Notes under the pieces: generated by a model | Database searches by the model: none | The model's input: only the letters and a program-made list of their open reading frames with translations | What the model was told of the DNA's origin: nothing | From: Sebastes aleutianus | Taxonomy: Eukaryota > Chordata > Actinopteri > Perciformes > Sebastidae | Reading direction: 5' to 3' | Assembly: GCA_916700875.1 (NCBI GenBank) | Contig: CAKAKS010000039.1 | Span: 11,635,044-11,699,043, forward strand | Length of the DNA: 64,000 bases | Shown: positions 34,481 through 45,747 of the stretch, one piece after another | How the letters are laid out: each line of letters opens with the position of its first letter | How positions within the stretch are numbered: the first letter of the stretch is position 1 | Program-made: the position numbers and the translations under genes

Positions 34481-34548
34481 TTAGTCTCTGAGTGAAGCTG
34501 AAAACACAGCAGGCAGACAGCTCAGCCACTCCCTGTTCCCTGAAAGTT

Positions 34549-34560
34549 ACTTTCACTTCG
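34549..34560 (-). promoter_or_regulatory. IRF/PRDI-like site upstream of TRIM copy 3 (intact)
   Basis: Identical to the copy 1 site: CGAAGTGAAAGT on the minus strand, about 70 bp upstream of the ATG. Confidence 0.4.
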
Positions 34561-35117
34561 AGACTTTGTTCTTGTAAAACTCTGGTTCAGTTTGTGGATT
34601 CAGCAGCTGGTTGAAGTGGTAGTATTCCAGTATTCCCAGTATTCCCTCCTGTAGATGTCCTCTCTCAGTGGAAGTGGTGGTTTTGGTCTGAAGGTCAATC
34701 GTATCGACCGTCTCTCAATGTGTGTGTGTGTGTCGTCCCAGTGAGGCAGAATAACAATCTTTTTCCTGGTTTGTCTCAAGGATATTAAATGAAGGCTGAG
34801 ACGCCGTCTTTGACCTCGTGGAGTTATGACTCATGCTCAGTGTGACTGGAGCTGTGATGTTGGAGGGTTACAGCAGAGGGTGCTAGAAATAAAGGGATGG
34901 TTCCCACTCAGGTCTTTGGGTGGACTCGGACTGACTGAACGTTTTGGGTATGATTCCTATTTTTCAAATACTATGGTCTTTTATTAAAGATCTTTAAATA
35001 ATTGCAGAGTTGTAATTCTCACCTGTAAAGTAGGCTAGTATGACACCCTGCCTTTATTTGACACAACATGCTTTTGTATTAACCCTCTGAGACCCGACCA
35101 ACTTTACTGTCTTTCAG

Positions 35118-35723
35118 TTTTAAAGCTAGAGTGAAGATCCTGGTATCATATGAAACTACAAAACCTAATGAATCCATCGGTACCAACCATGTCATACTAG
35201 CATGTCATGAAGGAGGATAAATAATGCTCCAAACTTACACTAAAGTTTGGCGAGGAAAAACTGTCATGGTCATTTTCAAAGGGGTCCCTTGACCTCTGAT
35301 CTCAAGATATGTGAATGAAAATGGGTTCTATGGGTACCCACGAGTCTCCCCTTTACAGACATGCCCACTTTATGATAATCACATGTAGTTTGGGGCAAGT
35401 CATAGTCAAGTCTGCACACTGACACACTGACAGCTGTTGTTGCCTGTTGGGCTGCAGTTTGCCATGTTATGATTTGAGCATATTTTTTATGCTAAATGCA
35501 GTACCTGTGAGGGTTTCTGGACAATATCTGTCATTGTTTTGTGTTGTTAATTGATTTAAAATAATAAATATATTCATACATTTGCATAAAGCAGCATATT
35601 TGTCCACTTCCATGTTGATAAGAGTATTAAATTCTTGACAAATCTCCCTTTAAGGTACATTTTGAACAGATAAAAAACTTGCCATTAATCGCGATTAAAT
35701 ATTTTAATTGATTGACAGCTCTA
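35118..35723 (+). mobile_element. TAGGGCTGTCAA-family transposon at the TRIM/dld boundary
   Basis: Ends ATTGATTGACAGCTCTAA, closer to the original terminus than the copies inside the 4-kb units. The dld-containing 10-kb unit starts directly after it. Confidence 0.7.
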
Positions 35724-36959
35724 ATATATATACTGTATTCACATACATACATACTGTATAACATAACACTGGGAGTTGGGTAATTTTCAATAAGGAGTAC
35801 TTTTAGTTTTGATACTCTAAAGTACATTTTGATACAAATACTTATGTAGCCTACTTGAATACGATTTTGAATGCAGCACTTTTACTTGTAATGGACTATA
35901 TTTATATTGTGGTATTACTACTTTTACTTGAGGAAAATATCTCACAAGAGTTATTGTAAACAAGTCTCGGTAAAAGAAAAGTTACACACTGTGGTCTTAT
36001 TCAACTGATACTGGATTTATTGGTTTAAATGGTGAGATGAGCGAGAGCAGGCCAGAGCCAATCACAGTGAAGCAACAAGAGCAGGAAACTACCAACTACA
36101 CTGGATCCATACTGGTGTTTTAACGGGTAAAACAACACTGTAGTTCTGCATAGATCAGTGATGTCACAGCAGGTGTTGAAATTAAAGGTGCACCGTGGAG
36201 TTTTGTTGTAAACAAATGTTTACGTTTAGTGTTATCACCAAAACACTGGAGTGCATGTCCTTTGTGCAGATTTAAAGTATTTTAAATCCTGCATTGTTTA
36301 CTAGCTTCTTCTTCCCTGCCTTTTTTGGTGCACTGCTGCATATCTTGGCGTGTAACGGCCACCTGTAGATCAGCACGAGATAAAGAAAACATGGACCCAT
36401 GGATTGTGCTCAGTTGTCATGACGTATTTGAAGGCTTTGGAAAAAAGCTAGGAAGTGAACCGTTACAACATTTCAAAGTACAAATGATCGTTTATGATTT
36501 TATATTGTTTTGTCTGCAACTTTTTATGCTACCATTTGTTAAATACAGGTTAATGAGAAATATTTATTTGGGGGAAGACATTATGCAAAATACTAAATTT
36601 AGTTGACAATTTCTCAAAAAAGTCTTCTATATATTTCTGATTTTCATACTAAATATATTGATAATCCAGGATTAAAACACCTGCTGTGATACCACTGATT
36701 GTAACTTTAAGAGTGGATTTAACCTTTAAAACGTACAGTTTCCTGCTCAGGTCACACATCCGATTTGTGGTGTTAGATTCTGTAAAAAACAGAGAAACAA
36801 AAACTTCTTCCTTTACAAGAGAAAGCGCAGCCACCCAGCCAAAAATAATATTTATATCTCTATGTGCTGTAAATGAGTGAATAATATTCTTTTAAACTAT
36901 GTATGTTTGGAAAGCAAGAAGACTGATCTGCAGTCAGTGTTTAACCCCTCCTTTATCGT
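35724..36959. other. dld 3' flank, no gene seen
   Basis: A hAT-like repeat fragment with ACTTTTACTTGAGGAAAATA words at 35780-36000, then unique-looking AT-rich sequence. No coding frame is supported. Confidence 0.5.
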
Positions 36960-36965
36960 TTTATT
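36960..36965 (-). terminator. dld: AATAAA polyadenylation signal of dld copy 1
   Basis: Minus-strand AATAAA 157 bases past the dld stop codon. The same hexamer is at 47195-47200 and 57367-57372 in the other copies. Confidence 0.55.
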
Positions 36966-37187
36966 GAGAACATTTAAATAACATCAGAGCTAAATGTGGT
37001 ACAGTTGGATGCCGGTGGGTTGGATGAAGGTTTGGACGCAGACACACACACACAGCTTCCTGTTTCCTCCTCTCGTTATTTACACTGAAGGTGCGACTGC
37101 GACAGCGGCGGCAGCAGGGGATCAGAAGTTGATGGCTTTGCCGAAGGAGGCGGCCAGGTTTGCTTCTCTGAAGGCCTCCGACACCGT

Positions 37188-37241
37188 CTGCAGGAGGAGG
37201 AGGAGGAGGAGGAGGAGGAGGAGGAGGAGGAGGAGGAGGAT
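37188..37241. repeat. (AGG)n tract inside the splice acceptor of the last dld exon, copy 1
   Basis: On the minus strand this is (CCT)n running into CTGCAG, so it is the polypyrimidine tract. About 16 units here against about five in copies 2 and 3. Confidence 0.85.
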
Positions 37242-38111
37242 GGACAGAAGGTGGATGAAGAGAGGAAATGAAACGATGAAGCAACGGAAGAGTTTGAGAT
37301 TTAATTTCAGTCTGGTTGTGTTTTAACTGTTAATATTTAAATTTTTGTCTGGACCGCAGAGGGCCAGCCCTACAAACGCAAAAGTCTGAGGGATGAAGTC
37401 ACACGATTGGTCGGCCGAGTGTTAGAGTTTCCTCATTGGCCGTTGCTCTTTCAAAATGAAAAGGTGGGGAACAGTCCTTTATGCAAATGAGCCCATCCGG
37501 CGCGACGCGTCCGACTCACGAAACCAAGCTGGGAAACTAGGCGATCTAGTTCTAAAATGAAACCAGATTCAGCAGTAGCATCGCCTCTCTCTTAAAATGT
37601 TTTCAGAAGTAGATTTTGGTGGATTGTTTGAACGGAATAACAGAAAGTTTACAAGCAGCAAGCAGAAAACCAGGGACCAATCAGGTGCATTCAACGAGAC
37701 GGTACGTCACCGCTTGAACAGCCAGTTGAGTGGAGCAGCGTGTCCTCTAGTGTCCTCACCGGACCTGGTGGACATGTACTGCTGGATTTAACATTACAGA
37801 CATGACCAACGACTATTAGTGGAACAATTTAGCCACAAATTCACAGACTGACTGTACACGGTCCAGACGTATACTCGGTTTGGACCCAGTCTTGATTTAC
37901 CACTTTTCAGCAGATTATGAGCCTTTATGTGCCGCTCCCCTACTTATTACAGTCCTGCAAGAGCCGCAGATACCAGATTAACTTCTTATGTCTGTCGAGA
38001 TGTAATGAGAATTTCAACAAATATAACAAAAAAGCTTTTGAAGAAGATTACCAACCCTAGCTTTAAGAGCCTCTTCTAGTCTCTTTGTCAGTGTGCAGCA
38101 TTTCCTTCTAT

Positions 38112-38114
38112 GTG

Positions 38115-38199
<85 letters not shown>

Positions 38200-38200
38200 T
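38112..38200. repeat. (GT)n microsatellite just inside dld intron, copy 1
   Basis: About 89 bp of GT with two TTTG interruptions. On the minus strand it starts within about 15 bases of the GTATGT donor. The corresponding tracts are about 30 bp (48320-48350) and about 58 bp (58495-58552) in the other copies. Confidence 0.95.
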
Positions 38201-38504
38201 GCAGTGGGACATACAGGATGGGCGTGGCAGACTCTGGCGATGTCCTCACAGGAAGCGCCGTACTCCATGGCCAAAGCAGCTTCATTGATCATCTCTCCTG
38301 CCCCCTGCAGGGAAACAACATGTTAATGGAACCGTCTGAATCTCTCTTCTCAAGAACACATTTTATTTTGAAGAACACATTTCATAGCAGTGCGTCTCCA
38401 GTGATGTTTATAGGTCAGCCCAACACTTTTATCCACAGTGAAACATGTCAGAAGATATTAAAATGATTGCCATAAAAGCTAAATCAAGTTATAGTGATTA
38501 TATT

Positions 38505-38750
38505 GCTAACATGCTACCAGTTTGCACATTATACTAACATGCTAGCAGGGCAAACGCAGTACTGATTTAGCCTGTTAGCTAACTGTGTTCATTTAATGTT
38601 ACACCAACCCGCTAAATGTCAGCATGTTGCTGTGCTAGCTGTGAGCATGTTAGGACGCTAAACATTCTTACATTAACAACCAATAATGTTTAAGATGCAC
38701 GTTAAGACAAGTTAACATGCTAACATTTAGCTCAAAGTGAAGCTATGAGA
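38505..38750. repeat. Interspersed repeat rich in GCTAACATGCTA
   Basis: Repeated GCTAGC/GTTAGC/CATGCTAAC words in both orientations within a dld intron. Nearly unchanged in units 2 (about 48655-48890) and 3 (about 58855-59090). Confidence 0.5.
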
Positions 38751-39186
38751 CGTCCTAAAGGGGCCACCGTACAGAGGATAAACCCTTGATTGATTTAATT
38801 AACATGACTTTTCCTATAGCGCCACCTTCAGTACAAACATGTTCAAACCTACTAGTGGTAAGAAACTAAGAACAGAACGTCGTCTTTCTGATTTGTTTCC
38901 AGGTGTGTAATGAGCATTATATATGTTGCACATTTTGACACGTCAAAGCAGGAAAACAGGTGTTTTAATTCATAGCATTAATGAAGGCTCTGTTCCATTT
39001 AGGTGGCAAGTTCTAGTGTTTGATATTGTGCATGCTGCCTATAGAGCATGAGTTCTGCCCTGAAACTTAGCTCCACGCTGTTAGCAACATGTGCTGAGTT
39101 TAGCACGGAGGTGGAAGACCCGCCAACAGGTTCCCGGTCAACAGTAACGGAGAGAGAGAGAGAGAGAGAGAGAGAGTTGTGTTTAA

Positions 39187-39432
39187 GGCTGTTTTCACAC
39201 CAAATCAGGTGTTGCGACGAAATACAGTCCTCCCATTCATTTGAATGTGGGTAGTGCGTTTAGGCAACCCGATGTCACACTGTGGTGGTCAATCACGTAA
39301 CCGGCGATCCAGAGCTGCACAACCTAGTCGTGATGAAACAAAGACGTAAATGGCCGTGCAGTTGCTTGTCGTGAAATGGGCCATTTAAGTGACACTCCCA
39401 CAACGCCGCACAACCCTGATTTGGAGTGAAAC
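39187..39432. mobile_element. About 245-bp MITE in dld intron
   Basis: The ends CACACCAAATCAGG and, inverted, CACTCCAAATCAGG bracket a GC-richer interior. A (GA)n tract lies just before it (39151-39174). Also present at about 49347-49593 and 59535-59780, so insertion preceded the duplications. Confidence 0.6.
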
Positions 39433-40844
39433 CTAATGCATATTTATATATTTTTTATTATTCTGTACATTTAGTATTTTCATTTTCACATCATAAGAGC
39501 TGCTTTTCAGTTTTATAACGTGTTGTGACCTGTTGCCTTCTGGGAAAGTGTTTGAAATGTTCCAGACCGAGACTTCTGTGTACCGTTACACCTCTACACG
39601 GGACGGAGCCGTCGTTAATGTTAGTAGCTCCACCTGTGCTTTTCCTGCTGCTTATTTGGCTGGTTGATGGTTTTCAAGGAATCACACACAGGTGATTTCA
39701 CTTTGACTGATTTAGACCGCTTCATGGTCTCACTCTTGTTGCACCTTCATCATCATAACTACATGGAGTTTAACTTGAGATGACAGCTGGTCCTCTGTTA
39801 GTGATTACATTATATTCACAGTTGGTCATGTGAGTGATGTTTGGGGTGAAAGCTCTTACAGTTCCAACGATGTGAGCTCCGAGCATCCTGTCCGTCTCCT
39901 TGTGGCTCAGGATCTTCACCATGCCGTCAGTGTCGGCGTTGGTCTTGGCTCGGCTGTTGGCTGCGAAGGGGAACTTGCCGACTTTGTACGGGACGCCCTG
40001 AGGAGGAGGAGGAGGAGGAGGAAGAGGAGGAGAGGACTGTAAAAACACTGCTGGACTCTCGGCACCGAAAAACCACACAAAGATTCATTTATCAGTTATT
40101 ATAGGCCTCATCCACATGTGTTTTTGTCTGTTTTAGTGTGGACTGTCTGTCATCGTTTCTGTGCTTCATATTGTAATTATTCTTTGGTTTCTATCATTGT
40201 TCGATGTTTTATTTGTGTGTGAAGTACTTTGTAACGGTGTGTTTTAAAAGGTGCTATTTAAATAAAGCTTTACTAACTTATCCTAACAGCTTTAAATATT
40301 GTCCAATTCTGCTCGTGATGAAGCTGCAGAGAATTTATGCTTATTTCTGCTGGCCCCAAGTGGCCAATAACAATCAGTCATTGCAGGTTTAAATTAATTA
40401 AAATTGGATATGTTGTGTACAGTGTTGTTTGGAGACGCCTCCTGTATTTTACACATTGGTTTTATCTCATTTGCAGGTAGCTGTATTATTCTCCTCCTCT
40501 GGCTGCTTCTACAATGTGCACGTTTTCCATATATATCTAAATGAATCACCATCACCCTTCTCTTCATCATCAATCCCCCTGACTCTCACCTCCTCTTTGA
40601 GCTGCTCCTCTGTCTTGCCCACCCAGGCCGCCTCGGGGTGTGTGTAGATGACGGAGGGAACACAGTTGTAGTCGATGTGCACGGCGCCGCCGGCCATGCC
40701 CTCCACGCAGATGATGCCCTCGTCCTCGGCCTTGTGGGCCAACATCGGCCCAGCGACCACGTCACCGATCGCATGAATGCTGAGGAGGGGAGGACCAAAG
40801 TTTCAGGAGTTTGTCACACTTCAGCAGCTTCTATTCCGCTCATT

Positions 40845-41000
40845 ATTAATTATTACATCCGCCAAGGAGGTTATGTTTTCTGGTTGGTTTGTTTATTTGT
40901 CAGCAGGATAACGGAAAAACTACTGGCCCCATTTTATTCTTTTGAAACTTGACAGAAGGGTGTAGCATGGACAAAGGAAGAACCCATTAAACCCCCCTTC
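40845..41000. mobile_element. Interspersed repeat CCGCCAAGGAGGTTATGTTT type
   Basis: The CATCCGCCAAGGAGGTTATG and GTCAGCAGGATAACGGAAAA phrases match a repeat I recognise from fish genomes. It lies between the first preserved dld exon and the join to TRIM sequence, also at about 51006 and 61205. Confidence 0.45.
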
Positions 41001-41060
41001 AGCTAGTGTTACTTCCTGTTTTTGGTTAAAGTTCTTTCTCAATCAGAAAATGGGGGCGTG

Positions 41061-41350
41061 GTCACCTTCATGTGTTCTGCTGTTTGATCAAACTTCACTT
41101 TAACGTCTTCAAAAACCTTTAACTTCTCCTTTAAGGGCTCCAGAGTTTCCTGAAGTTCCTTCTTGTGTTGTCGTGCAGCTTCATCGATGGGTCTGATTAT
41201 GTGGTTGGTGTGTTTTTCTGAATCTCTGCAGACGAGACACACCGGCTGCTGATGGTCCAGACAGAAGAGTGCGACTTTCTCAGAGTGAAGACTGCAGAGA
41301 GCCTCTGAAGATCTCAGAGCTCTCCCCTGTAAGAAACTCTCACACAGCAT
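41061..41350 (-). pseudogene. TRIM fragment (B-box and start of coiled coil), copy 1
   Basis: TRIM similarity covers LCESFLQGRALRSSEALCSL through KVKFDQTAEHMK, equal to about residues 67-160 of the intact genes. B-box ligands are intact. RING, most of the coiled coil and SPRY are missing. On the 5' side it joins the middle of a TAGGGCTGTCAA element; on the 3' side similarity stops at AAGGT and dld intron sequence follows. Same strand as dld and the full TRIM genes. A remnant, not a functional ligase. Confidence 0.85.
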
Positions 41351-41360
41351 TGTATCACAG

Positions 41361-41985
41361 TATCATATGAAACTATAAAAACTAATGAATCCATCGGTAC
41401 CAACCATGTCATACCAGCTTGTCATGAAGGAGGATAAATAACGCTCCAAACATACGCTAAAGTTTGGCGAGGAAAAACTGGCATGTCCATTTTCAGAGGG
41501 GTCCCTTGACCTCTGACCTCCAGATATGTGAATGAAAATGGGTTATATGGGTACCCACGAGTCTCCCCTTTACAGACATGCCCACTTTATGATAATCACA
41601 TGCAGTTTGGGGCAAGTCATAGTCAAGACAGCACACTGACACACTGACAGCTGTTGTTTCCTGTTGGGCTGCAGTTTGCCATGTTATGATTTGAGCATAT
41701 TTTTTATACTAAATGCAGTACCTGTGAGGGTTTCTGGACAATATTTGTCATTGTTTTGTGTTGTTAATTGATTTAAAATAATAAATATATTCATACATTT
41801 GCATAAAGCAGCATATTTGTCCACTCCCATGTTGATAAGAGTATTAAATACTTGACAAATCTCCCTTTAAGGTACATTTTGAACAAATTAATGAATGTGT
41901 GATTAATTTGAAATTAATCATCATTAACTATGGACAATCATGCGATTAATCGTGATAAAACATTTTAATCGATTGACTGCCCTAC
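41361..41985 (+). mobile_element. TAGGGCTGTCAA-family transposon, broken by the TRIM-fragment join
   Basis: Starts at AGTATCATATGAAACTATAA, about 30 bases further in than the copies in the 4-kb units, because the TRIM fragment replaced its left part. Right end CGATTGACTGCCCTACTAC. Confidence 0.65.
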
Positions 41986-43019
41986 TACAAATAATAATCA
42001 GCATAATAATAAACTTTAATTCTAATTTGTTGATGAACAGTTTGACTGGGATTTTGTTTGTTTTCTTTTCAGTACTTAGAGACGATAAAAAGGAGTGGAG
42101 TGATGTAACAAAATTATGTGAACACCTTCCAGGAGAATATAAGACATGTGAAAAAATATCTGGGAAAAAAATGTCTGAAAAATTATTGGTAAAATATGTA
42201 AAAAACAACATTGAGATTTATCAGAAAAATGTCTGAAAAATATGTGTAAAATATTTGAAAACTAAACTAGATAACATCTATTAGTAAAGAGAACTGTCTA
42301 CCATTCATACATACAACAAATTATTAGTAAAATATGTGAACAAATATGTGACAAATATGTGTCCAATATGAGAAAACTAAACTAAACATAAGTAAAGAGG
42401 ACGTTCTACCATTCAGACAAATGTGAAAAATATCAGAAAATGATTAGTAAAATATGTGAACAATGTCTGATAAAAATGTGTAAAATAAGTGAAAGCTAAA
42501 GTAAATAACATGTATTAGTAAAGAGGACGTTGTACCATTCAGACATATAGAGTCGTCCTCTCACACATCTGACTGCGGCAGATTACTAACAGCAGGTTTC
42601 CACGACTGTGTGACTGAAGCCTGATGTATAAAGCAACATTTACTAAAGCTTTGACTCTGACAGGTAGTTTTACTGAGGACTAGAACAGAAACTCTTCAGC
42701 CCTTATATATACTGTATATATACACTATATATTACATTTTAAAGTTACAACATCAGATCAAAAACAAAAGCACCACCAGTTTCTGCTTCATGAGACACTT
42801 TAATTTTCCAGTTGAAGCTTTAATCTCATTACTAATGATGAATTACAGTGAACACATGATGTGAAATAAAATCTCTTTAACACTTTACATGAATAAACAA
42901 ATCAATGTTTGAACCTGCTGTTCAAATACACAGAAACTTCACATTAAAGATATAATCAATAATCTTGCTCTCTGAAGCTCTGTACGCCGCTGTTTCCTGT
43001 TAAAGGCAGTGGTGTCGGT

Positions 43020-43082
43020 CGTCATCATCATCATCACCATCACCATCATCATCACCATCATCATCATCATCATCACCATCAC

Positions 43083-43139
<57 letters not shown>

Positions 43140-43145
43140 CATCAT
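43020..43145. repeat. (ATG)n repeat abutting TRIM copy 4
   Basis: CAT array with CAC interruptions, its pattern nearly identical to the array at 53182-53307. Confidence 0.95.
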
Positions 43146-44528
43146 CTATTTCTGTTGTCCTACAGTCACAGAGACCTTCACTGGTAAAACCTTCATGTCA
43201 TCCCAAGTGGTAATGTATGGAAACATCCTCTCAGTGAAAGTGTGTGTGTAGGTGTGTATGTGTGTGTTAGTATCAGGATCAGAGAACGACAGCTTTCCTT
43301 TGTTCCAGTCCAGATTCACTCTGATCCTCTGGAGCTTCTTCTGGACTACGAGAACAGTGGATAGACCTGGTGGGGAGAATGCTGTGTATTTACCATCATA
43401 GAACCATATTCTCCATAATCCAGACTCTATGACTCCCTTCCTCTGGACAGACTCTGCTAACACACCCAGTTCCCAGTCTGTACTGTCTCCAACCTGGACG
43501 TCCCAGCTGTGAGTCCCTGAGTTAAAGCCCTCAGAGCCCAGGACAGACCAGCAGTAAACACGTAACCTCTCTGGATTATCAGGAAGCTGCTGTTCCTCTC
43601 CTTGTCTCACACTGGTCAGATCTTCAGACAGGATGAGTATTGCACCAGCAGTGTTTGGGTCCAGAATCACAGGAGTGTAGGAGACCATGTCCTTCATCTT
43701 GTTCCAGATGTTGAAGGTCAGGTTGCCCAGGTGTTTGGCCTGGTCTATCAGAGCTCCTGAGAGCAGCTGTGGATCCTCCAGCAGGGGGCGCTGCTGGACT
43801 CTTTCCTTGTAGTTGAGCAGGAATGAGACGTCTTCAGCTCTCAGCTCGTCCTCTGTGGCTCTGACTGTGTCTGAAAGAGCTGCTATCTCTCTGCTCACAG
43901 CCTCCATCTTCTCCTTCATCATCTGACTCTTCTGCTCCTCTTCCTCCCTCAGTGCAGCCATCCTGGCCTCCTCTTCCTCTTCTAGAAACTGGTGAAGCTT
44001 CTTAAACTGCTCCTTAATCTGCCTCTCTGTGTGTCGGACCTGGACCTTCATGTGTTCTGCTGTTTGATCAAACTTCACTTTAACTTCTTCAAAAACCTTT
44101 AACTTCTTCTTTAAGGGCTCCAGAGTTTTCTGAAGTTCCTTCTTGTGTTGTCGTGCAGCTTCATCGATGGGTCTGAATCTGTGGTTGGTGTGTTTTTCTG
44201 AATCTCTGCAGATGTGACACACCGGCTGCTGATGGTCCAGACAGAAGAGTCTGAGCTTCTCAGAGTGCAGACTGCAGAGAGCCTCTGAAGATCTCTGAGC
44301 TCTCTCCTGTAAGAAACTCTCACACACGTTCTTTAAAGCCAAGTCAGGAAGTAGTAAGCTCTTTGAAGATCTTCTCTTACAAAGTGGACACTCTTGGACG
44401 TGTTTCTCTGTCCACCAGCTCTGCAGACAGACTTTACAGAAGCTGTGGCTACATGACAGGATGACAGGATCTTTAAAGATGTCGTGGCAGACAGAACAGC
44501 AGAGATCGTCCTCTAATCTGGAAGCCAT
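43146..44528 (-). CDS. TRIM35-like protein, copy 4
   Basis: 460 residues, intronless, all RING and B-box ligands kept. Differs from copies 1-3 by a linker reading SSKSLLLPDLALKN, loss of AAV in the LLNYKERVQQ stretch at the end of the coiled coil, and a shorter C-terminal loop (YITTWDDMKVLP). SPRY: VYCWSVLG, STDWELGVLAES, SGLWRIWFYDGKYTAFSPPG. The upstream IRF-like site is deleted. Lies within 10-kb unit 1, about 1.8 kb upstream of the TRIM fragment. Confidence 0.92.
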   Translation of the reverse strand: MASRLEDDLCCSVCHDIFKDPVILSCSHSFCKVCLQSWWTEKHVQECPLCKRRSSKSLLLPDLALKNVCESFLQERAQRSSEALCSLHSEKLRLFCLDHQQPVCHICRDSEKHTNHRFRPIDEAARQHKKELQKTLEPLKKKLKVFEEVKVKFDQTAEHMKVQVRHTERQIKEQFKKLHQFLEEEEEARMAALREEEEQKSQMMKEKMEAVSREIAALSDTVRATEDELRAEDVSFLLNYKERVQQRPLLEDPQLLSGALIDQAKHLGNLTFNIWNKMKDMVSYTPVILDPNTAGAILILSEDLTSVRQGEEQQLPDNPERLRVYCWSVLGSEGFNSGTHSWDVQVGDSTDWELGVLAESVQRKGVIESGLWRIWFYDGKYTAFSPPGLSTVLVVQKKLQRIRVNLDWNKGKLSFSDPDTNTHIHTYTHTFTERMFPYITTWDDMKVLPVKVSVTVGQQK

Positions 44529-45144
44529 TTAGTCTCTGAGTGAAGCTGAAAACACAGCAGGCAGACGGCTCAGCCACTCCCTGTTCCCTGAAAGTTACTT
44601 TGAGACTTTGTTCTTGTAAAACTCTGGTTCAGTTTGTGGACTCAGCAGCTGGTTGAAGTGGTAGTATCCCAGTATTCCCTCCTGTAGATGTCCTCTCTCA
44701 GTGGAAGTGGTGGTTTTGGTCTGAAGGTGAATCTTATCGTCCGTCTCTCAGTGTGTGTGTGTCGTCTCAGTAAAGCAGAATAACAACCTGTTTCCTGGTT
44801 TGTCACAAGGATATTAAATGAAGGCTGAGACGCCGTCTTTGACTCCGTGTAGTTCTGACTCATGCTCAGTGTGACTGGAGCTGTGATGTTGGAGGGTTAC
44901 AGCAGAGGGCGCTAGAAATAAAGGGATGGTTCCCACTCAGGTCTTTGGGTGGACTCGGACTGACTGAACGTTTTGGGTATGATTTCTGTTTTTCAAATAC
45001 TATGGTCTTTTATTAAAGATCTTTAAATAATTGCAGAGTTGTAATTCTCACCCATAAAGTAGGCTAGTATGACACCCTGCCTTTATTTGACACAACATGC
45101 TTTTGTATTAACCCTCTGAGACCCGACCAACTTTACTGTCTTTC

Positions 45145-45747
45145 AGTTTTAAAGCTAGAGTGAAGATCCTGGTATCATATGAAACTATAAAAAACTAATG
45201 AATCCATCAGTACCAACCATGTCATACTAGCTTGTCGTGAAGGAGGATAAATAACGCTCCAAACTTACGCTAAAGTTTGGCGAGGAAAAACTGTCATGTC
45301 CATTTTCAAAGGGGTCCCTTGACCTCTGACCTCCAGATATGTGAATGAAAATGGGTTCTATGGGTACCCAAGAGTCTCCCCTTTACAGACATGCCCACTT
45401 TATGATAATCACATGCAGTTTGGGGCAAGTCATAGTCAAGTCAGCACACTGACACACTGACAGCTGTTGTTGCCTGTTGGGCTGCAGTTTGCCATGTTAT
45501 GATTTGAGCATATTTTTGATGCTAAATGCAGTACCTGTGAGGGTTTCTGGACAATATTTGTCATTGTTTTGTGTTGTTAATTGATTTAAAATAATAAATA
45601 TATTCATACATTTGCATTAAGCAGCATATTTGCTCACTCCCATGTTAAGAGTATTAAATACTTGACAAATCTCCCTTTAAGGTACATTTGAACAGATAAA
45701 CTTTCCATTAATCGCGATTAAACATTTTAATTGATTGACAGCTCTAA
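45145..45747 (+). mobile_element. TAGGGCTGTCAA-family transposon at unit 1/unit 2 boundary
   Basis: Ends TTGATTGACAGCTCTAA as at 35723, immediately before unit 2; a likely site of unequal exchange. Confidence 0.65.

Larger units (their letters stand above)
37122..40779 (-). pseudogene. dld: 5'-truncated dihydrolipoamide dehydrogenase, last four exons, copy 1
   Basis: DLD is the mitochondrial FAD-dependent E3 subunit of the 2-oxoacid dehydrogenase complexes and glycine cleavage system. Exons at 40590-40779, 39860-39997, 38215-38304 and 37122-37187 join in frame to about 160 residues, the C-terminal third of a roughly 509-residue enzyme. Visible are IGDVVAGPMLAHKAEDEG (FAD contact), HIDYNCVPSVIYTHPEAAWV, YKVGKFPFAANSRAKTNADT and the interface/catalytic HAHP-TVSEAFRE segment with the His-Glu pair. 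All splice sites, the stop and an AATAAA are intact. The exons with the redox-active disulfide and NAD-binding domain are absent; upstream the DNA joins a TRIM fragment at about 41061. Without them this cannot make a working enzyme. Confidence 0.9.
35708..45730. repeat. 10-kb segmental duplication, unit 1
   Basis: From the element end GATTGACAGCTCTAATATAT at 35708 to the same phrase at 45730. Order: dld 3' flank and four dld exons, TRIM fragment, transposon, (ATG)n, full TRIM gene, transposon. It lacks about 210 bp present in units 2 and 3 (missing near 36400). Confidence 0.85.

Noticed and set aside
38014..38466. Long frames of repeated Cys-Val or Thr-His
   Set aside because: Produced by (GT)n/(CA)n repeats in the dld intron.
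40590..41061. TRIM-DLD chimeric protein by splicing the TRIM fragment to the first dld exon
   Set aside because: The fragment ends in phase 0 at AAG while the dld exon starts with one leftover base before its ATT CAT codons. The join is out of frame and reaches TGA within a few codons.
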